Of a stretch of 64,000 nucleotides of DNA, positions 26,041 through 34,763 are shown one piece after another (positions within the stretch are counted from its first letter, which is position 1; each line of letters opens with the position of its first letter). The notes below the pieces were generated by a model. The model did not search any database. It saw nothing but the letters and a program-made list of their open reading frames with translations, and was not told where the DNA came from. The position numbers and the translations under genes are program-made. The stretch is from RYN-230 sp963713815 (GTDB lineage: Bacteria; Actinomycetota; Actinomycetes; Streptosporangiales; Streptosporangiaceae), in the NCBI GenBank assembly GCA_963713815.1, contig CAVQNH010000026.1:124001-188000 (forward strand). The letters run 5' to 3'.

Positions 26041-26906
26041 CGGGCACCGGCCGCGTGGGACAGCAGCAGGTAGCCATCTTCGACCGTCGGCGCGACCAGC
26101 TCGGCGCCAGCTGGCTGGGCGTCGCCGATGTGCCGCCACCGGTTGTCACCGCCGCGCCAGGACAGATGGGCATGCGGGTCGCGCGCATCAGCCGCCCACA
26201 CCCGCCCGGCAGCGGTGGCGGCCAGCTCGGCCGGGGTGCCCGCGAACTGGACCCGGCCCTGGAGCAGCACGACAACCTGGGGGCAGATCGCGGCGATGTC
26301 GTCGGCCTGGTGGGTGGACAGCACGATCACCGGGTCGCCGGGCAGGCCCGACAGCAGCTCCCGGAACCGCAGCCGCTGCTCAGGGTCCAGCCCGGCCGTC
26401 GGCTCGTCCAGGATCAGCAGGCCAGGGCGGCCCAGCAGGGCCTGGGCAATCCCCAGGCGCTGCCGCATCCCGCCGGACAAGGCGCGTATCCGGGTCCGGG
26501 CGCGGCGTTCCAGGCCGGTGGCGGCCAGCACCCGGGCCACCTCGTCGGCCCGGCGGCGCCGGTCGGTGATCTCCTTCAGGATCGCCACGTAGTCCAGGAA
26601 CCCGGCGACCGTGAAATGCCGGTGATAGCCCAGCTCCTGAGGCAGGTAGCCGAGCCGCCGGCGGATCTCCACCCGCTCCGCCGCCTCCCGCGGGTCCAGG
26701 CCGAACACCGACACCCGGCCCGCGTCCGGCTCGCTGACGGTGGCCAGGATCGACAGCAGCGTCGTCTTCCCTGCGCCGTTCGGCCCCAGCAACCCGGTGA
26801 TCCCCTGCTCCAGCGTGAGATCGACCTCGTCCAGGGCCCGGGTAGCCCCATACCGCCGGGACAGGCCATCGACGCGGATGGCTGCGGTGCGCATGTTCAG
26901 GGTCAT
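26037..26906 (-). CDS. ABC transporter ATP-binding protein
   Basis: 289 residues. Walker A is GLLGPNGAGKTTLLSIL, the signature LSGGMRQRLGIAQALLG, Walker B GLLILDEPTAGLDP, and the switch His is in VIVLSTHQADD. The C-terminal part (~residues 220-289) is family-unspecific. ATG 26906 lies one base after the anti-sigma stop; ATG 26894 is an alternative. It overlaps the permease by ATGA, so it powers the adjacent membrane protein. The substrate is unknown; the sigma/anti-sigma genes above suggest stress- or envelope-linked export. Confidence 0.9.
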   Translation of the reverse strand: MTLNMRTAAIRVDGLSRRYGATRALDEVDLTLEQGITGLLGPNGAGKTTLLSILATVSEPDAGRVSVFGLDPREAAERVEIRRRLGYLPQELGYHRHFTVAGFLDYVAILKEITDRRRRADEVARVLAATGLERRARTRIRALSGGMRQRLGIAQALLGRPGLLILDEPTAGLDPEQRLRFRELLSGLPGDPVIVLSTHQADDIAAICPQVVVLLQGRVQFAGTPAELAATAAGRVWAADARDPHAHLSWRGGDNRWRHIGDAQPAGAELVAPTVEDGYLLLSHAAGAR

Positions 26907-26907
26907 C

Positions 26908-27807
26908 TCATCCCCACTCGAAGTGGTCACGGCGCGCCAGCAGCACCACCGCGGAGACGCACAGCACGGCGGCGCACGCGAACTGGGCGTCCGGCTGCAC
27001 GATCTGGAGCGGCACGTGACTCGCCGCCAGCAGGAGCGCCGGCAGGGCCCACAACGCCCCCGCCGCGACGGCGGCGCCGCGGGGGTCCATGACCGTCGTG
27101 GCCGCGAGCGTGAAGGTGCACAACGCCAGCGACGGCAGCAGCAGTGCGATGGGCAGCCATCCGGGTCCGGGCAGGAGGAACGCGGCGGCGGCCACCGGCA
27201 CCAGCGCGGCGGCCAGCGCGGAGACGGTGCGGGCCAGAAGCAAGGTGAACCCGGAGAAGGGCGCCGCGACCGCCAGCCGGTGAGCGGGATCGACCATGGG
27301 CAAGAACGCCGCCGCGACCCCCGCCAGCACGAGCAGGGGGGCCACCAGCAGGAACGGCGCCAGGACCTCCGGGTCCGGGTACCCGGCCAGGCGCCTGGGC
27401 CCGCTGGCCCGGATCCAGCCGTACCTGACTGCCGCGGCTTCACCGGTCACCACGGCCAGCACGCCTATGACGGACAGCAGCCAGGACCTGCGCAACGAGG
27501 GGGTGGCCGCGACCAGGCGAAGCAGATGGTCGGGAACGCCGCACCGGCGCACCAGGCGCCCCGTGCGCCCGCCGTCGGGGAGTGCGGCGCGCACCAGCAG
27601 CACCGAGCGGTTGCGGGCCAGCCGCTGCGGGTCCGCCTGAGCCGAGAGGGCTGAGCGGCACCGCCCGCACGCGGTGATATGGGCCTCCACCGACCAGGTA
27701 GCGACTTCCTCGGAAGTCCCGGCGGCATAGCTAGCCAGGAGGTCTGCGCCTGCGTGCCAGCCTGCTCCGGCTACCGGTCCGGCCGCGTCGGGACATGGGC
27801 TTGTCAT
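26908..27807 (-). CDS. Zinc-finger anti-sigma factor with six-helix membrane domain
   Basis: 299 residues. The N-terminal ~60 hold a ZAS-type zinc motif (VEAHITACGRCRSALSAQ: His-x3-Cys-x2-Cys), the RsrA/anti-sigma signature. Then come about six membrane helices from residue ~105 on (SWLLSVIGVLAVVTGEAAAV, PFLLVAPLLVLAGVAAAFLP, ARTVSALAAALVPVAAAAFL). ATG 27807 overlaps the sigma stop by ATGA. It should hold the sigma factor inactive at the membrane. The six-helix part is larger than in usual anti-sigmas and may itself be a transporter-type module. Confidence 0.85.
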   Translation of the reverse strand: MTSPCPDAAGPVAGAGWHAGADLLASYAAGTSEEVATWSVEAHITACGRCRSALSAQADPQRLARNRSVLLVRAALPDGGRTGRLVRRCGVPDHLLRLVAATPSLRRSWLLSVIGVLAVVTGEAAAVRYGWIRASGPRRLAGYPDPEVLAPFLLVAPLLVLAGVAAAFLPMVDPAHRLAVAAPFSGFTLLLARTVSALAAALVPVAAAAFLLPGPGWLPIALLLPSLALCTFTLAATTVMDPRGAAVAAGALWALPALLLAASHVPLQIVQPDAQFACAAVLCVSAVVLLARRDHFEWG

Positions 27808-28406
27808 GATGTTCCCCAGGCTTGTCGGGGGTGGGCCGGTGTTTCGGCTCCGGCTTGCTGATCGGCGAGCGCGGCGCGCAGCGCCAGGCGGGCCCGGTGG
27901 CAGCGGGATTTGACGGTCCCTTCCGCGACGCCCAGCAGGACGGCCGCCTCCGCGCAGGTCAGGCCGTCCAGCACGGTCGCCTCGATGGCGCCGCGCAGTT
28001 CGGGGGATAGCTGGGCCAGGGCCTGACCCAGGCGGCCGTGCTCGATACCGGCCAGCACCTGATCCTCAGCGGAGACGACCACCGCTGGTTCCGCTGCGCG
28101 CCACGGCAGCCGCCGCCGGGCGCCGTTCTCCCGGCGGATCGCGTCGATCAGGCGGCGGACACCTATTCCCCAGATGAACGCCGCGACATCGCCGCCGCCG
28201 CGGTAGGCGCCGGCTTGCCGCCACAGGGCAAGGAAAGTGTCCTGGACTGCGCGGTCAACCACATCCGGCATCGCGCACCGCCGCGTCATCCGGAGGGTCA
28301 GCCAGCCCGCGTGCCGGTCATACAGAGCGGCAAGAGCCTCCTCATCACCGCGCCTCACCCCGCGCAGCAATGCGACGTCATCGCGCTCCTCGGCACCCGG
28401 TCTCAT
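27804..28406 (-). CDS. ECF RNA polymerase sigma factor
   Basis: 200 residues. Region 2 lies near residues 15-80 (DEEALAALYDRHAGWLTLRM, VVDRAVQDTFLALWRQ) and region 4 near 125-185 (QLSPELRGAIEATVLDGLTC, AEAAVLLGVAEGTVKSRCHR). It heads a five-gene overlapping operon: sigma, anti-sigma, ATPase, permease, membrane protein. The regulator therefore probably controls this transporter and is itself held by the second gene. Confidence 0.9.
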   Translation of the reverse strand: MRPGAEERDDVALLRGVRRGDEEALAALYDRHAGWLTLRMTRRCAMPDVVDRAVQDTFLALWRQAGAYRGGGDVAAFIWGIGVRRLIDAIRRENGARRRLPWRAAEPAVVVSAEDQVLAGIEHGRLGQALAQLSPELRGAIEATVLDGLTCAEAAVLLGVAEGTVKSRCHRARLALRAALADQQAGAETPAHPRQAWGTS

Positions 28407-28636
28407 AGCCGAAGCCGCTCACGTGCTCCCATGCACTCCCTGTCGCAGTACCAGACCAGTTCGGTTCCCATCATCCAAGACCAAATCTGCTGCGAGACCG
28501 GCCAGCGCGTGCGCCCATCGCCATGGTTTACCGTCTCTTGACACGCACGCCCGGCCCGCGCACCATGCGTTCAAGTTCCAGCCAGCCCATCCGGGCGGCG
28601 GGATGACTTTCAACGCTGATGCTGGGGGCGGGCGGC

Positions 28637-31357
28637 ATGAAGTCATCAATGTTAGGCAATCAGGAATCCGGCTCTCCTCATGTCCGCGCAGGCGATTCCC
28701 GGCCCGGCGCGCCTGCGTCGCTGCCCGGGGATGTGGTTCTCGGTTTTGATGCCGCGTGGGGTTTCGCGCCAGCCGATCAGTCCAGCCCGGTGCTGGCGGC
28801 CGCAGCCGGAGCCCTGGTTGACGTGACACTGGCCGGTCAGCCGGTCACCGAGCTGCGCATTCACGGGGTATCTGGGTCGAATGGCCCGACGATGCTTGAA
28901 CATCCGGCCGCGCTTCAAGTCGCCGGTGACAATGTGACCGGCTTCTACCGGCGGTGGAGCCCGGATGGCCCGGGACGGCCGAGCGTGCCATGGAAGCTGG
29001 AGGCGTACTCGTGGGGCGGCCTGACCGAGGCGCCGCTGGCGTCAGCGTCGTGGCTGCTGATGGCCCCGTTCATGTTGTACAACGTCGCCTACTTCATGCT
29101 GCCGCCCGCGGCAGTGCCGCCCGGCGCCACGGCGGAGGTAGTAGCCGAGCCTGCCCCCCACCTGAGCCGCGGCATGGGCCACCGGATCGCGGGGGGCCTG
29201 CTGAGGATGCTGGCGCTCGCGGCCACGGTTCAGTTCGTGAGCGCGGTGATGGCGGTGACGGTCAGTACGGTCGCCTGGCAGGCCGCGGGCCGTGCGGGCA
29301 TGCTCCCCAGCTGGATGGGGTGGTACGGGGCGTGGACCGCCGGATGGCGCATCGCCCTCGCCCTGGTGGCGGTCGCGGCGGTCGTCGCCGCACTGTGGTG
29401 GCTGAGTGTCACGACCGCGAGCAAGTATGAGGCGAGGATCGCCGGCACGGCGCCTGATCTGGATCCGCGGCTGCCGTTGTCCCAGCCGGGGTTCTGGAAG
29501 GGTAATGCACTGGTCAGCCGCCAGCGCGCGCTGCACTCTGCGGCCGCCCTGGCGGCAGCGGCGCTGATCACGGCGCTTCCCTCGGACCGCCCGGCGGCCG
29601 CCCGGTGGGTGGTGGTGGGTTTCGCCGCGGCCGTGCTCGCCGCGGCGGCTATCTCAGTCGTCTCACCGCTGGCCGAGCGCTACCGGGTCACGATGGCGCT
29701 AGACGGTAACCCGCAGAAGAAGGGCGCCGACCGCTGGTGCCTCGGGGTTCTGGCCGCCGCGGCGGCTGCGCTCCTCGGCGCGGCCCTGGTCAGCGGCTGG
29801 ACCGACCACCGGCACGGCCCGCAGCCAGGCGCGCTGCCCTTCTTCACCGGCTTCCTGGCGGTCCTGCTGATCGTGCAGGCGGCCGTGCTCATAATTCTGA
29901 CGGTCATCGTCGCCGTGCTGGCCAGGCGGGCCCGTGCGGCCGGCAGTTACGGGGAAGTCACGCCATACCTGCACGGCTGGCTCAGCCCACTCGTCGCGGT
30001 GCTGGGTTTCACGCTCGGCGGGCTGCTGACAGCGATCGTCAACTTCGGGGTGACGCGGCTGCTGGGCACGCCGCTGCCCAGCGGATTCCGGTTCGATGTC
30101 ACCCCGGGGAACGTGCTGGCCGTGCCGTGGCCGATCTACGCCTTCGGTGCCGTGGCCGCCGGACTGCTGGCCGGGGCCGCCGCGGCGGCTATCCCGCTCG
30201 GCCGCAAGTACCGGACCCACTGCCGCCAATTCGAGACGAGCGGGCCAGGTAAGGCCTCTGCAGTAGCCGCTGCCTATGGCGACGCGACAGCCGGAGGAGC
30301 CCGCGGCGGTGATGACCCGGGCTATGCCAGCAACCGCACAGCGATAAGCAAGGCGTGGTCTATCGGCCTGGTCGCTGACCAGGCTGCATCCGCAGCGGCC
30401 TGGGTAGCCGGCGGCGGTCTGCTCGCGCTGCTGGCTGCCGAACTCGCTGCCGCTTTCACCGCCGGCCCCGCAGGCCACGTACCCGACTGGGGGCACGGTC
30501 TAGCCTCACTTATCGCGGCCCTTGGCGTTCTGGCGGCCGGGTGGCTGGTTGCCTTGCTGCGCCAGGCGTATTCCGATCCATCGAAGCGCAAGACCATTGG
30601 TGCCCTGTGGGACGTGGCCACGTTCTGGCCGCGGGCCGTGCACCCGCTGGCGCCACCGTGTTACGCCGAACGGGCCGTGCCCGAGCTCGTCGACCGGATC
30701 CGCCTGCTCACCGGGCACGCTGGCCACGGCGCCGACGATGTGGCCGGCCTGCTGGCCGAGGCCTGGCAGCCGGACCTGCAGCGCACGTCCGGGCTCACCG
30801 TGAAGCCCGGCCCCGTCCTGCTCACCGGCTACAGCCAGGGTTCCGTCATCGCGCCAGCCGTCATCGCCCAGCTGCCGCCAGAGGTCCGGTGCTGCGTGGC
30901 CCTGCTCACGCTGGCCTGCCCGGCGCAGCGCCTTTACGGCCGGGCATTCCCGGCCTACTTCGGCAGCGGCCAGCTCGCCGAGCTCGCCGCGCTTCTCGGC
31001 GCAACGACCGCGCCTCAGGATTCACCCGGAGCTGGCCCCGCAGGACGGTGGAAAAACCTGTGCCGGAAAAGCGACTACATCGGCTCATGGATCTTTGCTG
31101 AGCCCGAGTTCCGCCTCGACGACAATGACCTGAGAAGTCAGGTTGACCAGCCCTGCTGGGATCCCGTAGTGCTGGTCCCGGACGGCAACCCCACCCCACC
31201 GCCGACACACCGGCACTCTCAGTGGTGGCCGGATCCTCGTACCCGGGAACTCGGTGCCTACCTCGTCCGCGTGCTCACCGATCACGCGAATGACGAGTCG
31301 TGCCCCGGGCCTGGCCCGGGCTCACCAGCGCAATCATCGTCCCTGACGAGGCCGTGA
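28637..31357 (+). CDS. Large multi-pass membrane protein with C-terminal alpha/beta-hydrolase-like domain
   Basis: About 906 residues. The N-terminal part has VTELRIHGVSGSNGPTMLEH, whose HGVSGS resembles an oxyanion turn. Residues ~140-690 hold around ten hydrophobic helices (LASASWLLMAPFMLYNVAYF, LLIVQAAVLIILTVIVAVLA, PIYAFGAVAAGLLAGAAAAA). The C-terminal ~220 residues contain VLLTGYSQGSVIAPAVIAQL, a serine-hydrolase nucleophile elbow (GYSQGS), with later Asp and His candidates (FAEPEFRLDDNDL; PPPTHRHSQWW). It looks like a lipase-like enzyme of the membrane; specificity unknown. Starts at 28619, 28637 (after a G-rich stretch) and 28649 are possible. Confidence 0.7.
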   Translation: MKSSMLGNQESGSPHVRAGDSRPGAPASLPGDVVLGFDAAWGFAPADQSSPVLAAAAGALVDVTLAGQPVTELRIHGVSGSNGPTMLEHPAALQVAGDNVTGFYRRWSPDGPGRPSVPWKLEAYSWGGLTEAPLASASWLLMAPFMLYNVAYFMLPPAAVPPGATAEVVAEPAPHLSRGMGHRIAGGLLRMLALAATVQFVSAVMAVTVSTVAWQAAGRAGMLPSWMGWYGAWTAGWRIALALVAVAAVVAALWWLSVTTASKYEARIAGTAPDLDPRLPLSQPGFWKGNALVSRQRALHSAAALAAAALITALPSDRPAAARWVVVGFAAAVLAAAAISVVSPLAERYRVTMALDGNPQKKGADRWCLGVLAAAAAALLGAALVSGWTDHRHGPQPGALPFFTGFLAVLLIVQAAVLIILTVIVAVLARRARAAGSYGEVTPYLHGWLSPLVAVLGFTLGGLLTAIVNFGVTRLLGTPLPSGFRFDVTPGNVLAVPWPIYAFGAVAAGLLAGAAAAAIPLGRKYRTHCRQFETSGPGKASAVAAAYGDATAGGARGGDDPGYASNRTAISKAWSIGLVADQAASAAAWVAGGGLLALLAAELAAAFTAGPAGHVPDWGHGLASLIAALGVLAAGWLVALLRQAYSDPSKRKTIGALWDVATFWPRAVHPLAPPCYAERAVPELVDRIRLLTGHAGHGADDVAGLLAEAWQPDLQRTSGLTVKPGPVLLTGYSQGSVIAPAVIAQLPPEVRCCVALLTLACPAQRLYGRAFPAYFGSGQLAELAALLGATTAPQDSPGAGPAGRWKNLCRKSDYIGSWIFAEPEFRLDDNDLRSQVDQPCWDPVVLVPDGNPTPPPTHRHSQWWPDPRTRELGAYLVRVLTDHANDESCPGPGPGSPAQSSSLTRP

Positions 31358-31430
31358 ACCGGAGCCCTCTCCTCCCCGTGTACGGAAACGGAAGGGATCA
31401 CTGGGACACGACCACGCTAGGGGGACGACG

Positions 31431-31916
31431 ATGGCTGGGCAGCAGGTGGTGGACTGGGCCGGTTCGGACCGGCCCGGGGTGAGGGCCGGTGCCGGGCCGG
31501 AAATAGCCGTCCGGATGGTGGGGGCGCTCCTGGCCCTGGCCATCGCCACCGTGCACGTGGCGGATCAGGGCGGGATCAGCAGCTTCGCGTCACCGGACTG
31601 GATTGGCTGGGGCTACCGGCTCATCGAGGTGGGGGCCGTGGTCACGGCGGTCACGTTGCTCGTTCCGTGGTCGGCCTGGGTGGGGTGGGCGTTGGCCGCA
31701 CTGCTCGGCACGGGGCCGTTTATCGCCTACGTCGTGTCCCGTTCAGTGGGGCTCCCGGGTGATCACGGCGACGTCGGCGACTGGGGCTACTGGGTCGGCA
31801 CCGTGTCGCTGGTCATCGAGGCCGCTCTCGTCGTGCTGGGGGTCACGATGGTCATGGCTTACCGGCAGCGGGCTGGCCATCGGCTGGTCGTCGGCCGCCT
31901 GGGCCAGCTGCCCTAG
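31431..31916 (+). CDS. Four-helix membrane protein, unknown
   Basis: 161 residues with four hydrophobic segments: RMVGALLALAIATVHVADQG, YRLIEVGAVVTAVTLLVPWS, VGWALAALLGTGPFIAYVV and VGTVSLVIEAALVVLGVTMV. The N-terminal ~25 residues are hydrophilic. I do not recognise the family. It lies 73 bp after the membrane hydrolase gene, in the same direction, so co-transcription is possible. Confidence 0.7.
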   Translation: MAGQQVVDWAGSDRPGVRAGAGPEIAVRMVGALLALAIATVHVADQGGISSFASPDWIGWGYRLIEVGAVVTAVTLLVPWSAWVGWALAALLGTGPFIAYVVSRSVGLPGDHGDVGDWGYWVGTVSLVIEAALVVLGVTMVMAYRQRAGHRLVVGRLGQLP

Positions 31917-32022
31917 CGGATCCGCGCCGGATCCCTCGGCCGGGCTCCCAAGCCGGCGGGGATTCCACGCCCGGGGCTGCAGATCCCCTGACCGGCCGCC
32001 CGGCGTGCCAGAATCTCAAGGC

Positions 32023-33072
32023 GTGACGACAAACCCGGTCAGCCGCCGCGCCACCGCCCGGGACGTAGCCGAGCGGGCCGGCTGTTCCGCGTTGACCGTG
32101 TCACTCGTGTTCACCGGCAAAGATGCGGGGCGGGTCAGCCCGCAGCTGCGCAGCCTCATCTTCGCGGCCGCCGCGGACCTCGGCTACCGGGTCAACTCCA
32201 CGGCCAGCGCCCTGGCGCGGGGGCAGCTCGAATCGGTCGGCTTCGTCGGTCCCGACCCCACGAACCCGTTCTTCTCCATGGTCCTGGAGGGGCTTACCCG
32301 GCACCTGGACCGCGACTTCTCGCTGACGGTGCTGATGCCCGAGGGCGGCGAGGACTACAACCTCAGCACGGTGCAGCGGGCGCTGGCCGGCAACCTCGCC
32401 GGGCTGATCCTGGCCACCCCGGGCAGCGAGTTCCTGGCCAGCTTCGTGCCCACCTGCCCGACCGTGATCCTCGACGCCGGCGGGACGGCAGGGGAGCTGC
32501 CCAGCGTCGACCTGGACCTGCGCAGCGCGGTCCGTGAGCTGTCCGGGTACCTGGCCGCACTCGGCCACGACCGGGTCGCCTACGTCGGGGTCAGCCGGAA
32601 GAAGAAGGTCTCCCTGCAGCACCGCCGCGAAGAGCTGCAGGCCGGGCTGCTGGAGCACGGCTCGGGCCTGGCCGTGGACGATCTGGTTCTCGAGGGCATG
32701 ACGATCGATGACGCCTACGAGGGCTTCCGGCGCATCTGGCCCGACTGGTCCGCGTCGGGCGTGACTGCCGTGGTGTGCGGGGACGACCTGCACGCCTACG
32801 GGGTGCTGCGGGCCGCCCGGTCGCTGGGCCTGGACATCCCGGGTGACCTGTCCCTGGTGGGCTTCAACGACCTGCCCTACTCCGAGCTGACCCAACCCTC
32901 CCTGAGCACCGTGAACCTGTTCGCGACCCGGCTGGGCACCGAAGCGGCGGCCCTGCTAGGCACGTACATCCGGACCGGGCGCGCGCCCCGCAGCAAGGTG
33001 CTGCCCAGCGCCCTCGTCGTCCGGGAGTCCACCGGCCCCGTTCGGCCCCGCGGCCCGCGCGCCCGGCCCTGA
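32023..33072 (+). CDS. LacI-family transcriptional regulator
   Basis: 349 residues. The LacI HTH is RATARDVAERAGCSALTVSL, with VFTGKDAGRVSPQLRSLI and the hinge NSTASALARGQLESVGFVGP. The periplasmic-binding-protein-like effector domain follows (PTNPFFSMVLEGLTRHLDRD; GFNDLPYSELTQPSLSTVNL). GTG at 32023. The last 117 bp overlap the tail of the convergent adenosylhomocysteinase-like gene. A perfect LacI-type palindrome (34619-34630) lies upstream of that operon and is the likely target. The effector is unknown; a sugar, nucleoside or SAH-like metabolite is possible. Confidence 0.88.
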   Translation: MTTNPVSRRATARDVAERAGCSALTVSLVFTGKDAGRVSPQLRSLIFAAAADLGYRVNSTASALARGQLESVGFVGPDPTNPFFSMVLEGLTRHLDRDFSLTVLMPEGGEDYNLSTVQRALAGNLAGLILATPGSEFLASFVPTCPTVILDAGGTAGELPSVDLDLRSAVRELSGYLAALGHDRVAYVGVSRKKKVSLQHRREELQAGLLEHGSGLAVDDLVLEGMTIDDAYEGFRRIWPDWSASGVTAVVCGDDLHAYGVLRAARSLGLDIPGDLSLVGFNDLPYSELTQPSLSTVNLFATRLGTEAAALLGTYIRTGRAPRSKVLPSALVVRESTGPVRPRGPRARP

Positions 33073-34341
33073 CCCGGGCCCGCCCGGCGGGCCGGACCCG
33101 CCAGACCGGGCGGACTCGCCGGAGCGGCCGTACCGGTCCAGGAACGACACGGCCACCAGCTCGTCGATGAACTGCGGGACCGGCACCACTGCGTGCCCGC
33201 CGGCCAGCGACCCGGCCGCGACGGCCTCCAGGCAGCGCGCCTGCAGGGCGAACCCGAGGTCCATCGACTCGATGGAATTGCCCAGCGGCCGCGGGCCCGC
33301 CAGGTTGGCCATGTGCCCCCGGGTCAGCAGGTGGAATCGCCGGCCATCCTCCAGGCGGAACGTCTCGATCCCGTCCGCCGCCGGGTACCGCTCCACCACG
33401 GACGCCGCGCCGGCCAGGTCGTCGACGGCGATCTCCCGGGGGAAGTGGCCCGCGTTCATCAGCACCGCGTCGTCCTTCAGCAGCCCCAGGTCGTCCGCGG
33501 TAATCACCGACTCGGCCCCGGTCACCGTGATGACCACGTCCGCGGCGCGCAGGGCCTGGTCGCGGCCGGGGACGGCGAACCCGTCGAGGCTGGCTTCCAG
33601 CCTCGTGACCGGGTCGATCTCGACCACCGCCACTGACGCGCAGGCGTTCCGGAAATTGGCTGCCACGCCCTTCCCGCACGCGCCGTAGCCGAACACGGCC
33701 ACCTGCCGGCCGTTGGTCATCTGGTTGGTGATCCGCAGGTACGACTCGAGCACGCTCTGCCCGACCGCGTGCCGGTTCTCCGCGAACTGCTTGATCGGGC
33801 TGTCGTTGATGACCAGGACCGGGACGCCCAGCCGGGCGGCCAGCGGCCGGAGCCGCATCCGCCCCGAGGTCGTCTCCTCCGTCCCGCCCAGCAACCCTGG
33901 ATACGGCTCGGCCAGGTACCGCACGAACAGGTCGCCGCCGTTGTCCAGCAGCAGGTGCGGCCGGGTGGCGATGACCTCGTGCAGGTGCTCGCCGTGCACA
34001 CCCTCGTCGGTGGTGGCCGCGCCGATCACCTCCACCCCGCGGGCGCGCAGGTACTCGACCGCGTCGGCCTGGGTGCTGGACAGGTTGCCGGTGGAGACCA
34101 CCCGCGCGCCGCCCTGGGCCAGCGTCAGCAGCAGCGCGACGGTCTTGGGCTCCAGGTGGATCCCGGTGCCGATGGTCAGGCCGTCGAACGGCCGGGTCCG
34201 GCTGAACTCCGCCGCGATCGAGCCGAGCAGCCGGCAGCCGCTGCGCACCCACTCGATCCGGGACATCCCCGCCGCGCTGCCAGTCCCCGCCGTGCCGCCA
34301 GTCCCCGGCCCGCCGCCTGCCCCGGCCATGTCCCCGGTCAC
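32956..34341 (-). CDS. Adenosylhomocysteinase-like NAD-dependent hydrolase
   Basis: About 461 residues from GTG 34341, which overlaps the preceding short gene by GTGA; ATG 34329 and 34266 are alternatives. LDNGGDLFVRYLAEPYPGLL matches the substrate Asp region, INDSPIKQFAENRHAVGQS the catalytic Lys/Asn segment, and FGYGACGKGVAANFRNACAS the NAD site. GHMANLAGPRPLGNSIESMD is also family-like. Family members cleave SAH to adenosine and homocysteine; this divergent copy may act on a related thioether. The last ~50 residues (after SFLDRYG) are a Gly/Pro/Ser-rich tail overlapping lacI, and lack the usual ending. Confidence 0.78.
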   Translation of the reverse strand: MTGDMAGAGGGPGTGGTAGTGSAAGMSRIEWVRSGCRLLGSIAAEFSRTRPFDGLTIGTGIHLEPKTVALLLTLAQGGARVVSTGNLSSTQADAVEYLRARGVEVIGAATTDEGVHGEHLHEVIATRPHLLLDNGGDLFVRYLAEPYPGLLGGTEETTSGRMRLRPLAARLGVPVLVINDSPIKQFAENRHAVGQSVLESYLRITNQMTNGRQVAVFGYGACGKGVAANFRNACASVAVVEIDPVTRLEASLDGFAVPGRDQALRAADVVITVTGAESVITADDLGLLKDDAVLMNAGHFPREIAVDDLAGAASVVERYPAADGIETFRLEDGRRFHLLTRGHMANLAGPRPLGNSIESMDLGFALQARCLEAVAAGSLAGGHAVVPVPQFIDELVAVSFLDRYGRSGESARSGGSGPPGGPGSGPGARAAGPNGAGGLPDDEGAGQHLAAGRAPGPDVRA

Positions 34342-34520
34342 CGGAACCGCGCGCCGTCGGCCGCCAGTGGCGGGGTCAGCGCGAGCGGCGGGGGCGGGGG
34401 AGCGCCGTCCCCGCCCAGCCGCTGGCGCAGCAGGTCGGCACCGTAGAACTTTCCCGCGTTGACCAGCTTCCGGAAGCACTTGACCGACCCGTGGATATCC
34501 GAGACGAAAAATATCCTCAA
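34338..34520 (-). pseudogene. Truncated metallophosphoesterase (N-terminus only)
   Basis: A TTG at 34520 with GGGAGGACCG upstream opens MRIFFVSDIHGSVKCFRKLV, the calcineurin-like motif DxH, then NAGKFYGAD. After GAD the family sequence (expected ...VLxxGGDxxG) is replaced by a proline/alanine-rich end, stopping at 34338 after 60 residues. The stop overlaps the GTG of the AHCY-like gene. It is either a deletion remnant still used as a leader cistron, or a fragment from a lost larger gene. Confidence 0.7.
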
Positions 34521-34618
34521 CGGTCCTCCCGTTGTGGTCAGCCGCCGGGGCCCGGGACGCCGGGGCTGGTGCCGCCAGCCGCCGTACCAGAGACGGTAAT
34601 CGCGTCCGGCCCCATGGG

Positions 34619-34630
34619 TCAAGCGCTTGA
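34619..34630. promoter_or_regulatory. LacI-type operator
   Basis: TCAAGCGCTTGA is a perfect 12-bp palindrome with the CG centre typical of LacI-family sites, 99 bp upstream of the TTG start of the metallophosphoesterase/AHCY-like operon. The LacI-family gene at 32023 lies at the other end of the operon. Confidence 0.65.
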
Positions 34631-34663
34631 CTACAGGGATTACAGGCGATTACGGGGGATTAC
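34629..34663. repeat. GATTAC iterons at 10-bp spacing
   Basis: GATTAC occurs at 34638-34643, 34648-34653 and 34658-34663, exactly one helical turn apart, with GACTAC at 34629-34634 just before them. The run overlaps the end of the LacI-type operator and lies 101 bp upstream of the sigma factor at 34764. It could be an activator or sigma binding array, or a simple repeat. Confidence 0.6.
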
Positions 34664-34763
34664 CCGGTTCCGGGATCGCCGCACACTGGAGCCGCACAGT
34701 GGAGCCGCACAGCAGGGCCGCACAGCAGAACAGCGCCGGCCCGCGTGTAATACGTGGGGACCG

